Part shown: in pieces, positions 1-5,660 of the stretch
How positions within the stretch are numbered: position 1 is the first letter of the stretch
Layout of the letters: each line of letters begins with the position of its first letter
DNA from: HGM04593 sp045533955
GTDB taxonomy: Bacteria; Bacteroidota; Bacteroidia; Bacteroidales; Bacteroidaceae
DNA: 5,660 nt
Assembly: GCA_045533955.1 (NCBI GenBank)
Contig: JAZSIU010000022.1
Coordinates: 1-5,660 of the forward strand
Direction: 5' to 3'
Made by a program: the position numbers and the translations under genes
Notes under the pieces: model-generated
The model's database searches: none
What the model was told of the DNA's origin: nothing
The model's input: only the letters and a program-made list of their open reading frames with translations

Positions 1-9
1 CGGGCGCCA

Positions 10-85
10 ACAATGCTTGCCATTCGCATCCCGCGCGCTGCAAGCTGCGCCTGTACTTTCGCGCGACTATTGCTGCAAGCATTGT
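10..85. repeat. 11-bp inverted repeat with 54-bp spacer
   Basis: ACAATGCTTGC at 10-20 is the exact reverse complement of GCAAGCATTGT at 75-85. The enclosed 54 bases are GC-rich and themselves contain GCGC and GCTGCAAGC words. A perfect 11-bp match so close together is unlikely by chance (roughly one in a thousand for a stretch this size). It could be the closing stem of a structured transcript or part of a repeat element whose left end lies outside the window. Confidence 0.45.
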
Positions 86-218
86 CGATTATAATTCCGC
101 AGCACCCTTAAAACAATCGTAAACCGCAATGACAAGCAAGCACCTGACCGAGTGAGCGCACTGTTGCCTCACAAGCAAAGGAGGCCCCGCGACAATTTCT
201 TTAGGTGCAGTTTTTTTG

Positions 219-244
219 CTTACTTTTTTCTGAAAAAAAGTAAG
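219..244. repeat. 11-bp perfect hairpin (CTTACTTTTTT / AAAAAAGTAAG)
   Basis: CTTACTTTTTT (219-229) pairs perfectly with AAAAAAGTAAG (234-244) across a 4-base CTGA loop. A run of seven T lies just before it (211-217). It lacks a T-run after the stem on the plus strand, so it is not a standard intrinsic terminator in that direction. On the minus strand the stem is followed by A-rich DNA, so that direction is not typical either. It may be a bidirectional transcript end or part of a dispersed Bacteroidales intergenic repeat; the sequence alone does not decide. Confidence 0.5.
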
Positions 245-459
245 TCCTAAAGTATAAAGTGAAAGAGAGAATAGCCGCAGAAATATTTCGAGAGGGTGAT
301 AAATAGAATTATCTCGACCACACCTTTTTTCTACTGAGCCGAATTACTCCCCGATAATAAACTCGCTCGAATAATCCCCCGGCAGAAAAAACTGCCCCCC
401 CGAGGGTAAAAAACATCCACAATCCGATATTATAAGTTAATAATAGGTGAAAAAGTGAA

Positions 460-467
460 TATTTTTG
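460..467 (+). promoter_or_regulatory. Second candidate -7 box upstream of the first gene
   Basis: A second exact TATTTTTG (TAnnTTTG consensus) starts 39 bases before the other copy. No good -33 element is visible upstream. In AT-rich DNA such 8-mers arise by chance, so this is weaker than the box at 499-506. Its last bases also belong to the block TTTGTAAAAAAA (464-475), which is found again upstream of the second gene. Confidence 0.25.
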
Positions 468-498
468 TAAAAAAAGAACGAATATCTTAAAAGTTTTA

Positions 499-506
499 TA
501 TTTTTG
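499..506 (+). promoter_or_regulatory. Candidate Bacteroidetes -7 box for the first gene
   Basis: TATTTTTG followed by C fits the Bacteroidetes primary sigma factor -7 consensus TAnnTTTG. It lies about 45-50 bases before the first gene, giving a short leader. No clear -33 TTTG is seen at the usual 19-21 base distance, so the match is only half of a full promoter. AATATCTTA lies nine bases upstream (481-489), an arrangement repeated before the second gene. Confidence 0.5.
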
Positions 507-551
507 CAAGTGAAAAAGATGTTATAGTATAAAAATGATATTTTAAAATAT

Positions 552-1442
552 ATGCTTATGAAAAAATTTACACTTTTATTTTCAATGTTCATTGCATTTG
601 CAATGACAACTTTTGCTCAGACCGAAGGCGAAGAGAGTGGTGAGCTGACAGCGCCTACAATTTGGTTGCTTGAAGATAACGTTCAGGTTTATAACGAGCT
701 CCAGTATTTTACCGTAGCCACCGATGCCGAGCGTTTGGAGCTATCGGGTAAGGGCGATGCCAAACTCGTGCAGGTAAGTTCGGGACAGGGTCCCGTGATG
801 AGCGGCTATCCTATTGGCTACACAATGGCTCTTCTTGAAACACCGAGTGCAATAAGAGCAGCAGGAGAATGGAAAGTAGTTATCCCCGAAGGTTATTATA
901 ACCTTGAGAAAGACGGCGCCGTATATGCGAGTCCCGCTTTTGAGAAAGTGTTTAAGATTGGAGCTCCCGAGGACTTTAAGATTGTTTCCATTGACCCCTC
1001 GAACAACTCGACCGTCTCGTCGCTCAGCAAAGTCCTTCTTACCTTTAACTATCCCCCTATGGATTGTTATGAGGTGCTGAAGGTCGTTAACGCTTCGGGC
1101 GATAGCATCTGCGCGGTAACAGCTCACTGTTACGACGAGGAAGGCAATTGGTACGACGGTTGGTTGTCGATGCGTCTGGCACTCTCGGATACAATTGTGG
1201 CTAAGGGTACATACTATATTCAAATTCCCGACAGCGCAATTAAAAAACAGGCCGACCAGCTTACACCCATTGCGCCCACAACACTCGTCTATCACGTCGA
1301 TGGCTCTCAGGCAACAGGCATTCTGCCCGTTGTCAATAATGCAACAGTAGGCGCAATATACGACCTTACAGGCCGTCGCGTCGAGCAAGTTACAACACCC
1401 GGAATTTATATTGTGAACGGTCGCAAGAGATTCGTAAAGTAA
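552..1442 (+). CDS. Secreted Ig-like domain protein with C-terminal sorting-type tail
   Basis: No named family is recognised with certainty. The 296-residue protein starts with a signal peptide (residues 1-22, hydrophobic core, cleavage predicted after TFA before Gln23). There is no lipobox cysteine, so a signal peptidase I substrate is inferred. Two beta-rich, Ig-like units follow (about 35-135 and 142-248), each ending in a G-x-Y/W-x-x-x-IP pattern. The second contains SLSKVLLTF and EEGNWYDG, which match the last visible part of the large downstream protein. Residues 269-296 form a tail of the IYDLTGRRV...PGIYIVNGRKRFVK type, like type IX secretion C-terminal domains and their degenerate relatives in gut Bacteroidales. 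I give the longest start; ATG at 558 is as likely or better, because the product MKKFTL then lines up with MRKFTL of the downstream gene. No Shine-Dalgarno sequence is present. The role is inferred to be an extracellular or surface binding protein; no catalytic motif is seen. Confidence 0.88.
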   Translation: MLMKKFTLLFSMFIAFAMTTFAQTEGEESGELTAPTIWLLEDNVQVYNELQYFTVATDAERLELSGKGDAKLVQVSSGQGPVMSGYPIGYTMALLETPSAIRAAGEWKVVIPEGYYNLEKDGAVYASPAFEKVFKIGAPEDFKIVSIDPSNNSTVSSLSKVLLTFNYPPMDCYEVLKVVNASGDSICAVTAHCYDEEGNWYDGWLSMRLALSDTIVAKGTYYIQIPDSAIKKQADQLTPIAPTTLVYHVDGSQATGILPVVNNATVGAIYDLTGRRVEQVTTPGIYIVNGRKRFVK

Positions 1443-1457
1443 ATGCGGCAGTAAATA

Positions 1458-1500
1458 ATAAATAATGTACAGCGCAGGCATTGCGCTGTACATTATTTAT
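1458..1500 (+). terminator. Perfect 19-bp hairpin after the first gene
   Basis: The arms 1458-1476 and 1482-1500 are exactly complementary over 19 bases with a 5-base loop (GGCAT), starting 15 bases after the stop codon. The inner stem is GC-rich (ACAGCGCA / TGCGCTGT) and the outer stem AT-rich. There is no pure T-run after it; the T-rich stretch ATTATTTAT lies in the descending arm, followed by ATATAAAG. Its position and strength fit a transcript end or 3' stabilising hairpin, and being symmetrical it would fold in either strand. Confidence 0.7.
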
Positions 1501-1727
1501 ATATAAAGACCATTGACAGAGAAGGCGGCAAAGAAATTTGTAAAAAAAATAGATAAAGTGAAAAATATCTTATTGCTTTTTATTACTTTTGCCCCATTCT
1601 AAACAGTTGAAACAAACAATCTTGCGCAGCTTGCTTTGACAAAAAGAGAGTTGTGTGAGCTTATTCGTTTTATTTTGTAAGATAAATAGTTTGAAATAAC
1701 CTTTTTTATTAACCAAATTCAACATTT
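1501..1727 (+). other. Intergenic and leader region of the large gene
   Basis: This is AT-rich DNA between the hairpin and the large gene, with no open frame worth calling. TTTGTAAAAAAA (1537-1548) and AATATCTTA (1564-1572) match blocks upstream of the first gene in the same order, and a -7 box follows at 1584-1591. If that box is used, the leader is roughly 130 bases. A near-match TATTTTG (1671-1677), one base short of the consensus, could serve a shorter transcript. No ribosome binding site of the Shine-Dalgarno type precedes the ATG; the bases before it are A/T-rich, as usual in Bacteroidetes. Confidence 0.5.
1584..1591 (+). promoter_or_regulatory. Candidate Bacteroidetes -7 box for the large gene
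   Basis: TACTTTTG followed by C fits TAnnTTTG(C). AATATCTTA lies 11 bases upstream, as before the first gene (nine bases there). No TTTG is found at the ideal -33 distance. The box is about 137 bases before the ATG at 1728, which implies a long leader. Confidence 0.45.
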
Positions 1728-4700
1728 ATGAGAAAGTTTACACTTTTCTTGTCTCTGTTCGTTGCTTTTGCAACAGCAGCAGTCGCTCAGAAAATTACCG
1801 ACGCATCGGAGCTGAGCAATGATAAATGTTATGCAATCACCGCTAAGGATGCAGCCCGTGGCGCTCTTTATGCAGGTGAAGGTGCAACACATTTGTCGCA
1901 TTGTGGTGCCACATATGGCAACTACCACAACAGAGAGGTAGCAGTTGACGCTACCAACCCTGCACAGCAGTTCGCTTTTGTGCAGAACGATGGTAAACTC
2001 TATCTTTACAGCGTATCTGAGAAGAAATTTGCTGTAAAAGACGGACAGTTTGTAAAACTTACCGAGAACCCCGAGGGTTACGTAACCGTTGAGCCCGCCG
2101 ATGAGGCCGGTTATTTATTCGTAAAGTTCAACGGTGCCAACAAACTCAACTTTTCGGGTGGTTACGAACACGGTGTTGTTGCCAATTGGGAGAGCACTGA
2201 TGGTGGTAACCAGCTGACAATCAGTGTTGCCGATGATTTTGATGCAACCGAGGCTCTTGCTACGTTCAACAAGGCAGCACAGGAGCTCGAGGCGGCTAAG
2301 GCTGCTTACGACGAGAAGTTTGCTCAGGCGTTCGCACTGCTTCTCGAGGCCGGTCTTTCTGTCGAGGCAACAACAGTTGCTCTTCAGACAACAGACGAGG
2401 CTGCTGCCAACTACCTTTGGTGCAACGAGCCCGAGCTGAGCGAGGGTCCCATTGCCGACCTTATCGACGGTAACACAGGTACATTCTTCCATACACGTTG
2501 GAACGGTCCCGCCGAGCCTGAGCATTGGATTCAGATTGACCTTGGCGAGCCCATTCAGAATCTCTCGTTCAAATACCACACACGCGTATTTGCAGGCACA
2601 GCTGATTTCCCCGATGCAATCGAGGTGCAGGGTAGCAACGATGGCGAGTATTTTACAACAATCACAAAGATTGAGAGCGGACTTCCTCAGACAGGCGACA
2701 AGGCTTGGGCATCGAGCGTAATCCTTGGCGAAGAGGCTTACAGCCACCTGCGTTTCGTTGTTACAGCCGAGCGCATCTATTGGCATATGTCAGAGTTCAG
2801 CCTTGCAAGCGCCAACGTTACAATTGCCGAGGGTTTCGAGGATAAGACACAGGCTTATCTGAACCTTCAGGCTGTTGCTGAGGCAGTGTCTGACGTAGAG
2901 GGTGCCGACGCTAAGACCCTTAACGCTTATACCGAGGCTCTTACAAAGGCAATTGCCGATGCAGTGGCCGAGGAGAGCACTATCGCGCTCATCGACGAGG
3001 CTAAGGCTCTGCTTGCACTCGAGGGTGTAGGTTATCCCGCCGAGGCTCCCCGCGCAGCGCTTCAGGCTGCAATTGAGGTTGCAGCTTCTTATCCTGTTGC
3101 AGCATCGGAGCCCGCTCTGAAAGAAGCAATGGAGGCTTACTATGCTTCGACCGACGTTGTTCTTCCCGTAGCAGGAAAGACATACAGTCTTACAATGGTT
3201 GCAAAGAACGGTAAGAAATTCTACCTCAACTACAATGCCGAGGATTATGACATTGAGATGAAGGAGCGTAAGAATAACGCTGCTCTGCCTCAGTCGGCAG
3301 TCTTCTACAGCGAGGCTAACGAGGATGGTACAATAGCTCTTAAGACCTACGATGGCAACTACCTTGTATATCACAGCAACTACAATGGTGTTAACTGGCT
3401 CGAGAATGGCGGTAGCATCAGCGGTCTGCAAGAGGGTAAGGACAAGATGGCAAGCATTACTTTTGCCAAGATGATAAATGGCAACAAGGTAGAGGCCGAG
3501 AACAACGCACAGATTTTCGGTCTGCTTACTTGGTACGGCTTGCGTGGCTTCGACACAGGCAAGCAGCAGGATGCTTATGGCTATATGGTTCTTAAGGCCG
3601 ACGGTACCAACTACGACGGTGCTGCGGATGCTTTCTGGAACGACAACTTCTCATCTGCATTCAGTGTCGAGGAGGTTGAGCTTCTGCCTCAGACAGCAGT
3701 AATCGACTTTACTGTAAACAATTGGGGCATTCCCACAATGGCCGAGACTGACAATTTTGGTGGTGTAAAGACAGCAGTTTCATTCACCGACGATACTTAT
3801 ATTATCAATATCGACCCCACAGCCGGTGGTGGTAACTTCTACTACGACAACGGCTTCCTGCGCATTGCAAAGACCGGTACTAAGATTGTTCTTCCCGCAT
3901 TCGACTTCCCCGTTGGTAAGATTGAGGTTGTCGGAGGTCATAAGAGTGCATCAAACTATCCGAATGCAGATATGAACGTATTTGTAGGTGGTACAGCAGT
4001 AAGTACTGCTTGCATCGGTGCGACAGCTACAAACACATTCGAGATTGCTGCCGACAAGCAGGCTGCCGGAAATGTTTATGAGCTTGTTATTGGCTCGAAT
4101 GCAGGCAGCTCTTCAAGCATTATTTATATTTCGGCTATCAAGGTATATCCCGCTAACGGCCTTAAGGCTCCCGTATTCTCAGTACCTTCGGGTGTATATA
4201 CCGAGAGATTCACAACATACGCAACAACAGCAAGCGAGGAGATTGCCGAGCAGACACGTTACTACTACACAATTGACGGCACCGAGCCCACAACAAGCTC
4301 GCCTCGTGCTTACAGCGGTGCAATCAGCGTTAGCACAAGCTGCACAGTTAAGGCTATTGCTTGGATTGTTTACGATGGTATCGAGTATGTGAGTGAGGCT
4401 TCGTCAATCGACTATATTGTATCGGAGAAAGCTCCCTTCAAGAAGGCTAATGCTGTTGCCGAGGGCAACTATCTGATTGTTGCCGATGGTAAGCTTGCTA
4501 CTCCCATTGAGGGCACAGTGCTTCCCGTTAAGGATGCAGCTGTTAACGGCGATTATGTCGAGGAGGCTGTTTACTATGCTTTGACACTCGAGGCTGCCGA
4601 CAATGGCTACTTTGTTAAGGATGCAACAGGTAAATACATCTATGCTTCGGCTACCGTAGGTGGCACCGGCACAGGTACAGGCACAGGTACAGGCACAGGT

Positions 4701-5660
4701 ACAGGCACCGGCACCGGCACAGGTACCGGCACAGGCACCGGCACCGGCACAGGTACAGGTACAGGAACAGGTACAGGTACAGGCACCGGCACCGGCACAG
4801 GTACAGGCACAGGTACAGGTACCGGCACAGGTACCGGCACAGGCACAGGCACAGGAACAGGTACAGGCACTGTGAAGCCCGAGAAACTCTATTCGAGCGA
4901 AGCTGCCGTATCAGGCGCAGTTTGGACTGTTGAGTTTGCCGAGAATGGAACAGCCAAGCTTGTTTGCAACAATCAGGTTCTTGTTTACGATGCAACAAGC
5001 AACGCATTTGTACTCTATCTGAAAGAGAACGTTCCTTCGACAGCTGTATATCCCACATTGTATGGACAGGGCGAGTATCCTACACTCGAATTTACTCCCA
5101 CAGGTGAGGAGCAGTTGAGCCAGCTCAAGGAATTCACATTCTTCTGCGCATCAGGCCTTGGCATTAACGAGGAGGCAGGCGTTCCCACCCTCTACGACCC
5201 GATGAGCGGTGTATGGAGCGACGAGGTAGGTAACTACGTATATTCTAAGTTCTTCGAGCTTGACGCCGTTGTTGTTGATGCCAACACCGTTGTTCTTGCA
5301 CTCCCCGAGGCTATCAGCGGCGAGGGAATGTATCAGCTCACAGTTCCCGCAGGTTACTTCGTACTTGATCCCGAGGGCCTTGCAATTGCGAGCGAGGTAA
5401 TCGGTGGCTATTATATGCTTGCCGACAATGCTCCCCTCAGCATAGAGAGCACAACACCCGCCGTTGGCGTTGTTGAGTCGTTGAGCCGCATCGAGGTTAA
5501 CTTCAGCCACAATGTTGGTGAGGTTTACACCCCCATCAGCGTGGTTGACGCAGAGGGTAACGAGGTATGCAAGGCTACTCCCAGCTTCCAAGATGCCGAT
5601 GGCAATTGGTACAACGACTACAGCCTTGTATCGTTCGTTCTTGAGAGCGAGATTACCGCA
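1728..5660 (+). CDS. Giant secreted multidomain binding protein (3' end missing)
   Basis: The frame is open from ATG 1728 to the window edge: 1311 codons without a stop, 3' partial. Signal peptide 1-20 is cleaved before Gln21; no lipobox. Then come a beta-rich N-terminal domain (about 22-168), a helical stretch (169-205), an F5/8 type C-like domain (about 225-362) and a helical FIVAR-like segment (366-474). A second beta-rich trefoil-like domain (about 475-651) ends in WNDNFSSAFSVEEVE, followed by a beta-sandwich domain (653-808), a chitobiase C-terminal-like domain (812-900), a domain split by a Gly-Thr tract (903-1115, tract 979-1048), and Ig-like units (from about 1116). The last unit contains SLSRIEVNF and DGNWYND, matching the upstream gene. 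No catalytic domain is visible, so glycan or matrix binding at the surface is inferred. MRKFTLF matches the upstream gene's signal peptide, which supports this start; no in-frame ATG lies just before it. The missing end probably carries a sorting tail. Confidence 0.9.
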   Translation, partial: MRKFTLFLSLFVAFATAAVAQKITDASELSNDKCYAITAKDAARGALYAGEGATHLSHCGATYGNYHNREVAVDATNPAQQFAFVQNDGKLYLYSVSEKKFAVKDGQFVKLTENPEGYVTVEPADEAGYLFVKFNGANKLNFSGGYEHGVVANWESTDGGNQLTISVADDFDATEALATFNKAAQELEAAKAAYDEKFAQAFALLLEAGLSVEATTVALQTTDEAAANYLWCNEPELSEGPIADLIDGNTGTFFHTRWNGPAEPEHWIQIDLGEPIQNLSFKYHTRVFAGTADFPDAIEVQGSNDGEYFTTITKIESGLPQTGDKAWASSVILGEEAYSHLRFVVTAERIYWHMSEFSLASANVTIAEGFEDKTQAYLNLQAVAEAVSDVEGADAKTLNAYTEALTKAIADAVAEESTIALIDEAKALLALEGVGYPAEAPRAALQAAIEVAASYPVAASEPALKEAMEAYYASTDVVLPVAGKTYSLTMVAKNGKKFYLNYNAEDYDIEMKERKNNAALPQSAVFYSEANEDGTIALKTYDGNYLVYHSNYNGVNWLENGGSISGLQEGKDKMASITFAKMINGNKVEAENNAQIFGLLTWYGLRGFDTGKQQDAYGYMVLKADGTNYDGAADAFWNDNFSSAFSVEEVELLPQTAVIDFTVNNWGIPTMAETDNFGGVKTAVSFTDDTYIINIDPTAGGGNFYYDNGFLRIAKTGTKIVLPAFDFPVGKIEVVGGHKSASNYPNADMNVFVGGTAVSTACIGATATNTFEIAADKQAAGNVYELVIGSNAGSSSSIIYISAIKVYPANGLKAPVFSVPSGVYTERFTTYATTASEEIAEQTRYYYTIDGTEPTTSSPRAYSGAISVSTSCTVKAIAWIVYDGIEYVSEASSIDYIVSEKAPFKKANAVAEGNYLIVADGKLATPIEGTVLPVKDAAVNGDYVEEAVYYALTLEAADNGYFVKDATGKYIYASATVGGTGTGTGTGTGTGTGTGTGTGTGTGTGTGTGTGTGTGTGTGTGTGTGTGTGTGTGTGTGTGTGTGTGTGTVKPEKLYSSEAAVSGAVWTVEFAENGTAKLVCNNQVLVYDATSNAFVLYLKENVPSTAVYPTLYGQGEYPTLEFTPTGEEQLSQLKEFTFFCASGLGINEEAGVPTLYDPMSGVWSDEVGNYVYSKFFELDAVVVDANTVVLALPEAISGEGMYQLTVPAGYFVLDPEGLAIASEVIGGYYMLADNAPLSIESTTPAVGVVESLSRIEVNFSHNVGEVYTPISVVDAEGNEVCKATPSFQDADGNWYNDYSLVSFVLESEITA
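2400..2813 (+). other. F5/8 type C (discoidin-like) domain within the large protein
   Basis: Residues about 225-362 show the usual run of the family: LIDGNTGTFFHTRW, HWIQIDLGEPI, FKYHTR, DAIEVQGSNDGEYFTTI, HLRFVVT and a closing WHMSEFSLA. In the family these are the D-G-x-x-x-T-x-F loop, the W-I-x-I-D-L-G strand and the x-V-x-x-S-x-D-G turn. Such domains (including CBM32) bind sugars or other extracellular ligands. The ligand cannot be told from the sequence. Confidence 0.8.
4161..4427 (+). other. Chitobiase C-terminal-like domain within the large protein
   Basis: Residues about 812-900 contain APVFSVPSGVY, then YYYTIDGTEPTTSS, AYSGAISV and CTVKAIAW, followed by SEAS and a final beta strand. 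The Y-Y-T-x-D-G-T-x-P-T-x-x-S core is the hallmark of the chitobiase/beta-hexosaminidase C-terminal domain (CHB_HEX_C family). This is a non-catalytic Ig-like fold, common as a spacer or accessory module in secreted Bacteroidetes proteins. Confidence 0.75.
4662..4871 (+). repeat. Hexanucleotide tandem repeat encoding (Gly-Thr)35
   Basis: There are 35 consecutive 6-bp units of the form GGN-ACN (210 bases, residues 979-1048), each coding Gly-Thr with no interruption. Codons vary silently: Gly is GGC 20, GGT 13, GGA 2; Thr is ACA 24, ACC 10, ACT 1. Longer words recur, such as the 18-bp GGCACCGGCACCGGCACA at 4704, 4734 and 4782. The flanks are SATVG on the left and VKPEKL on the right. The tract falls inside a domain, between the strand ending YIYAS and the strand AVWTVEF, and so probably forms a long flexible loop. 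Copy-number change would keep the reading frame. Confidence 0.97.
5439..5660 (+). other. Ig-like unit shared with the upstream gene (truncated by window)
   Basis: Residues about 1238-1311 line up with residues 145-217 of the 296-residue upstream protein: SLSRIEVNF against SLSKVLLTF, VVDAEGNEVCKAT against VVNASGDSICAVT, and DADGNWYNDY against DEEGNWYDGW. A cysteine is kept at the same place (C1281 and C187). The unit is cut by the window end. In the upstream protein the same unit is followed by a short linker and the C-terminal tail, so the large protein may end soon after or carry more copies. Confidence 0.75.

Larger units (their letters stand above)
1..308. other. Intergenic region, repeat-rich, no supported gene
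   Basis: No gene is supported here. All forward frames close by about position 122 (frame 1 at 109-111), and none of the short peptides looks like a recognisable protein end, although a 36-codon tail of an upstream gene in frame 1 cannot be excluded. The first ~200 bases are clearly richer in G and C than the AT-rich DNA that follows, and the word GCAAGC or its complement recurs (15-20, 40-45, 75-80, 136-141). GCTGCAAGC occurs twice as a direct repeat (37-45 and 72-80). The composition and repeats suggest structured RNA or a dispersed intergenic repeat rather than a gene, but I do not recognise a known RNA family. Confidence 0.5.
245..551. other. AT-rich upstream region of the first gene
   Basis: This stretch is AT-rich and holds no convincing gene. 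A small hairpin, GGCAG / CTGCC around six A (381-396), lies beside a C-rich run (394-400). The only open frame of note is a 66-codon minus-strand frame at 309-509. It is dominated by Phe, Leu and Lys as expected from AT-rich DNA and has no recognisable domain, so I treat it as chance. The 3' part (about 447-520) holds two candidate -7 promoter boxes and two copies of GTGAAAAAG (447-455 and 510-518). Confidence 0.5.

Noticed and set aside
309..509. 66-codon minus-strand frame with hydrophobic start
   Set aside because: The AT-rich DNA gives Phe/Leu/Lys-rich peptides by chance. The frame overlaps the candidate promoters of the first gene and shows no recognised family.
741..1493. 250-codon open frame on the minus strand
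   Set aside because: It lies antisense to the 296-residue secreted protein, is rich in Cys, His and Arg, has no recognisable domain, and runs through the hairpin. The plus-strand frame has a signal peptide and family motifs.
40..1634. GCAAGCTGCGC at 40-50 and its complement at 1624-1634
   Set aside because: Several 11-base matches between distant sites are expected by chance in a window this size, and the flanks do not match.
2115..3431. Two minus-strand frames of 223 and 213 codons
   Set aside because: They are antisense to the large gene across the F5/8 domain and its neighbours. They are explained by the codon bias of the plus strand (many GAG, GCC, CTT codons) and are Cys/Leu-rich without domains.
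4640..4870. Minus-strand frame encoding a Pro-Val repeat
   Set aside because: It is simply the complement of the Gly-Thr tract, with no signal beyond the repeat. The other frames of the tract (Ala-Gln-Val-Gln, Cys-Leu-Tyr-Leu) are shadows too.
4662..4871. CRISPR array or phase-variable switch
   Set aside because: There are no spacers, and the unit is 6 bp, so copy-number change keeps the frame and cannot switch translation on and off.
5151..5591. 146-codon minus-strand frame
   Set aside because: It is antisense to the Ig-like units of the large gene, which align with the upstream paralogue on the plus strand.

Overview
The window looks like a chromosomal piece of a gut-type Bacteroidales bacterium (Bacteroides/Prevotella/Muribaculaceae-like; I cannot fix the genus). 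The evidence is as follows: secreted proteins whose signal peptides end in Ala-x-Ala before Gln; AT-rich intergenic DNA next to coding DNA of balanced GC content; no Shine-Dalgarno sequence before either start; TAnnTTTG-type -7 boxes upstream of both genes; and a C-terminal tail of the YDLTGRRV...GIYIVNGRK type, common in this order.

Layout: positions 1-551 hold no convincing gene. The first ~200 bases are comparatively GC-rich and full of short direct and inverted repeats, followed by a hairpin (219-244) and AT-rich DNA with candidate promoters. A 296-codon gene (552-1442) encodes a small secreted protein of two Ig-like beta-sandwich units plus the C-terminal tail. A perfect 19-bp hairpin (1458-1500) follows and probably ends its transcript. 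After a second promoter region, a very large gene starts at 1728 and is still open at the window edge (1311 codons visible, no stop). It encodes a secreted mosaic protein with, in order: signal peptide, beta-rich N-terminal domain, F5/8 type C (discoidin-like) domain, helical segment, second beta-rich (trefoil-like) domain, beta-sandwich domain, chitobiase C-terminal-like domain, and a domain interrupted by 35 perfect Gly-Thr dipeptides. The visible end is Ig-like units related to those of the first gene.

The two genes share signal-peptide sequence, the last visible Ig-like module and three collinear blocks of upstream DNA, so they look like paralogues derived at least partly by duplication. 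The small protein resembles the C-terminal part of the large one. No catalytic domain is recognisable in the visible part, so I infer binding or adhesion (glycan or host matrix) at the cell surface or outside the cell. The most unusual element is the in-frame (Gly-Thr)35 tract, whose 6-bp units can vary in copy number without shifting the frame.
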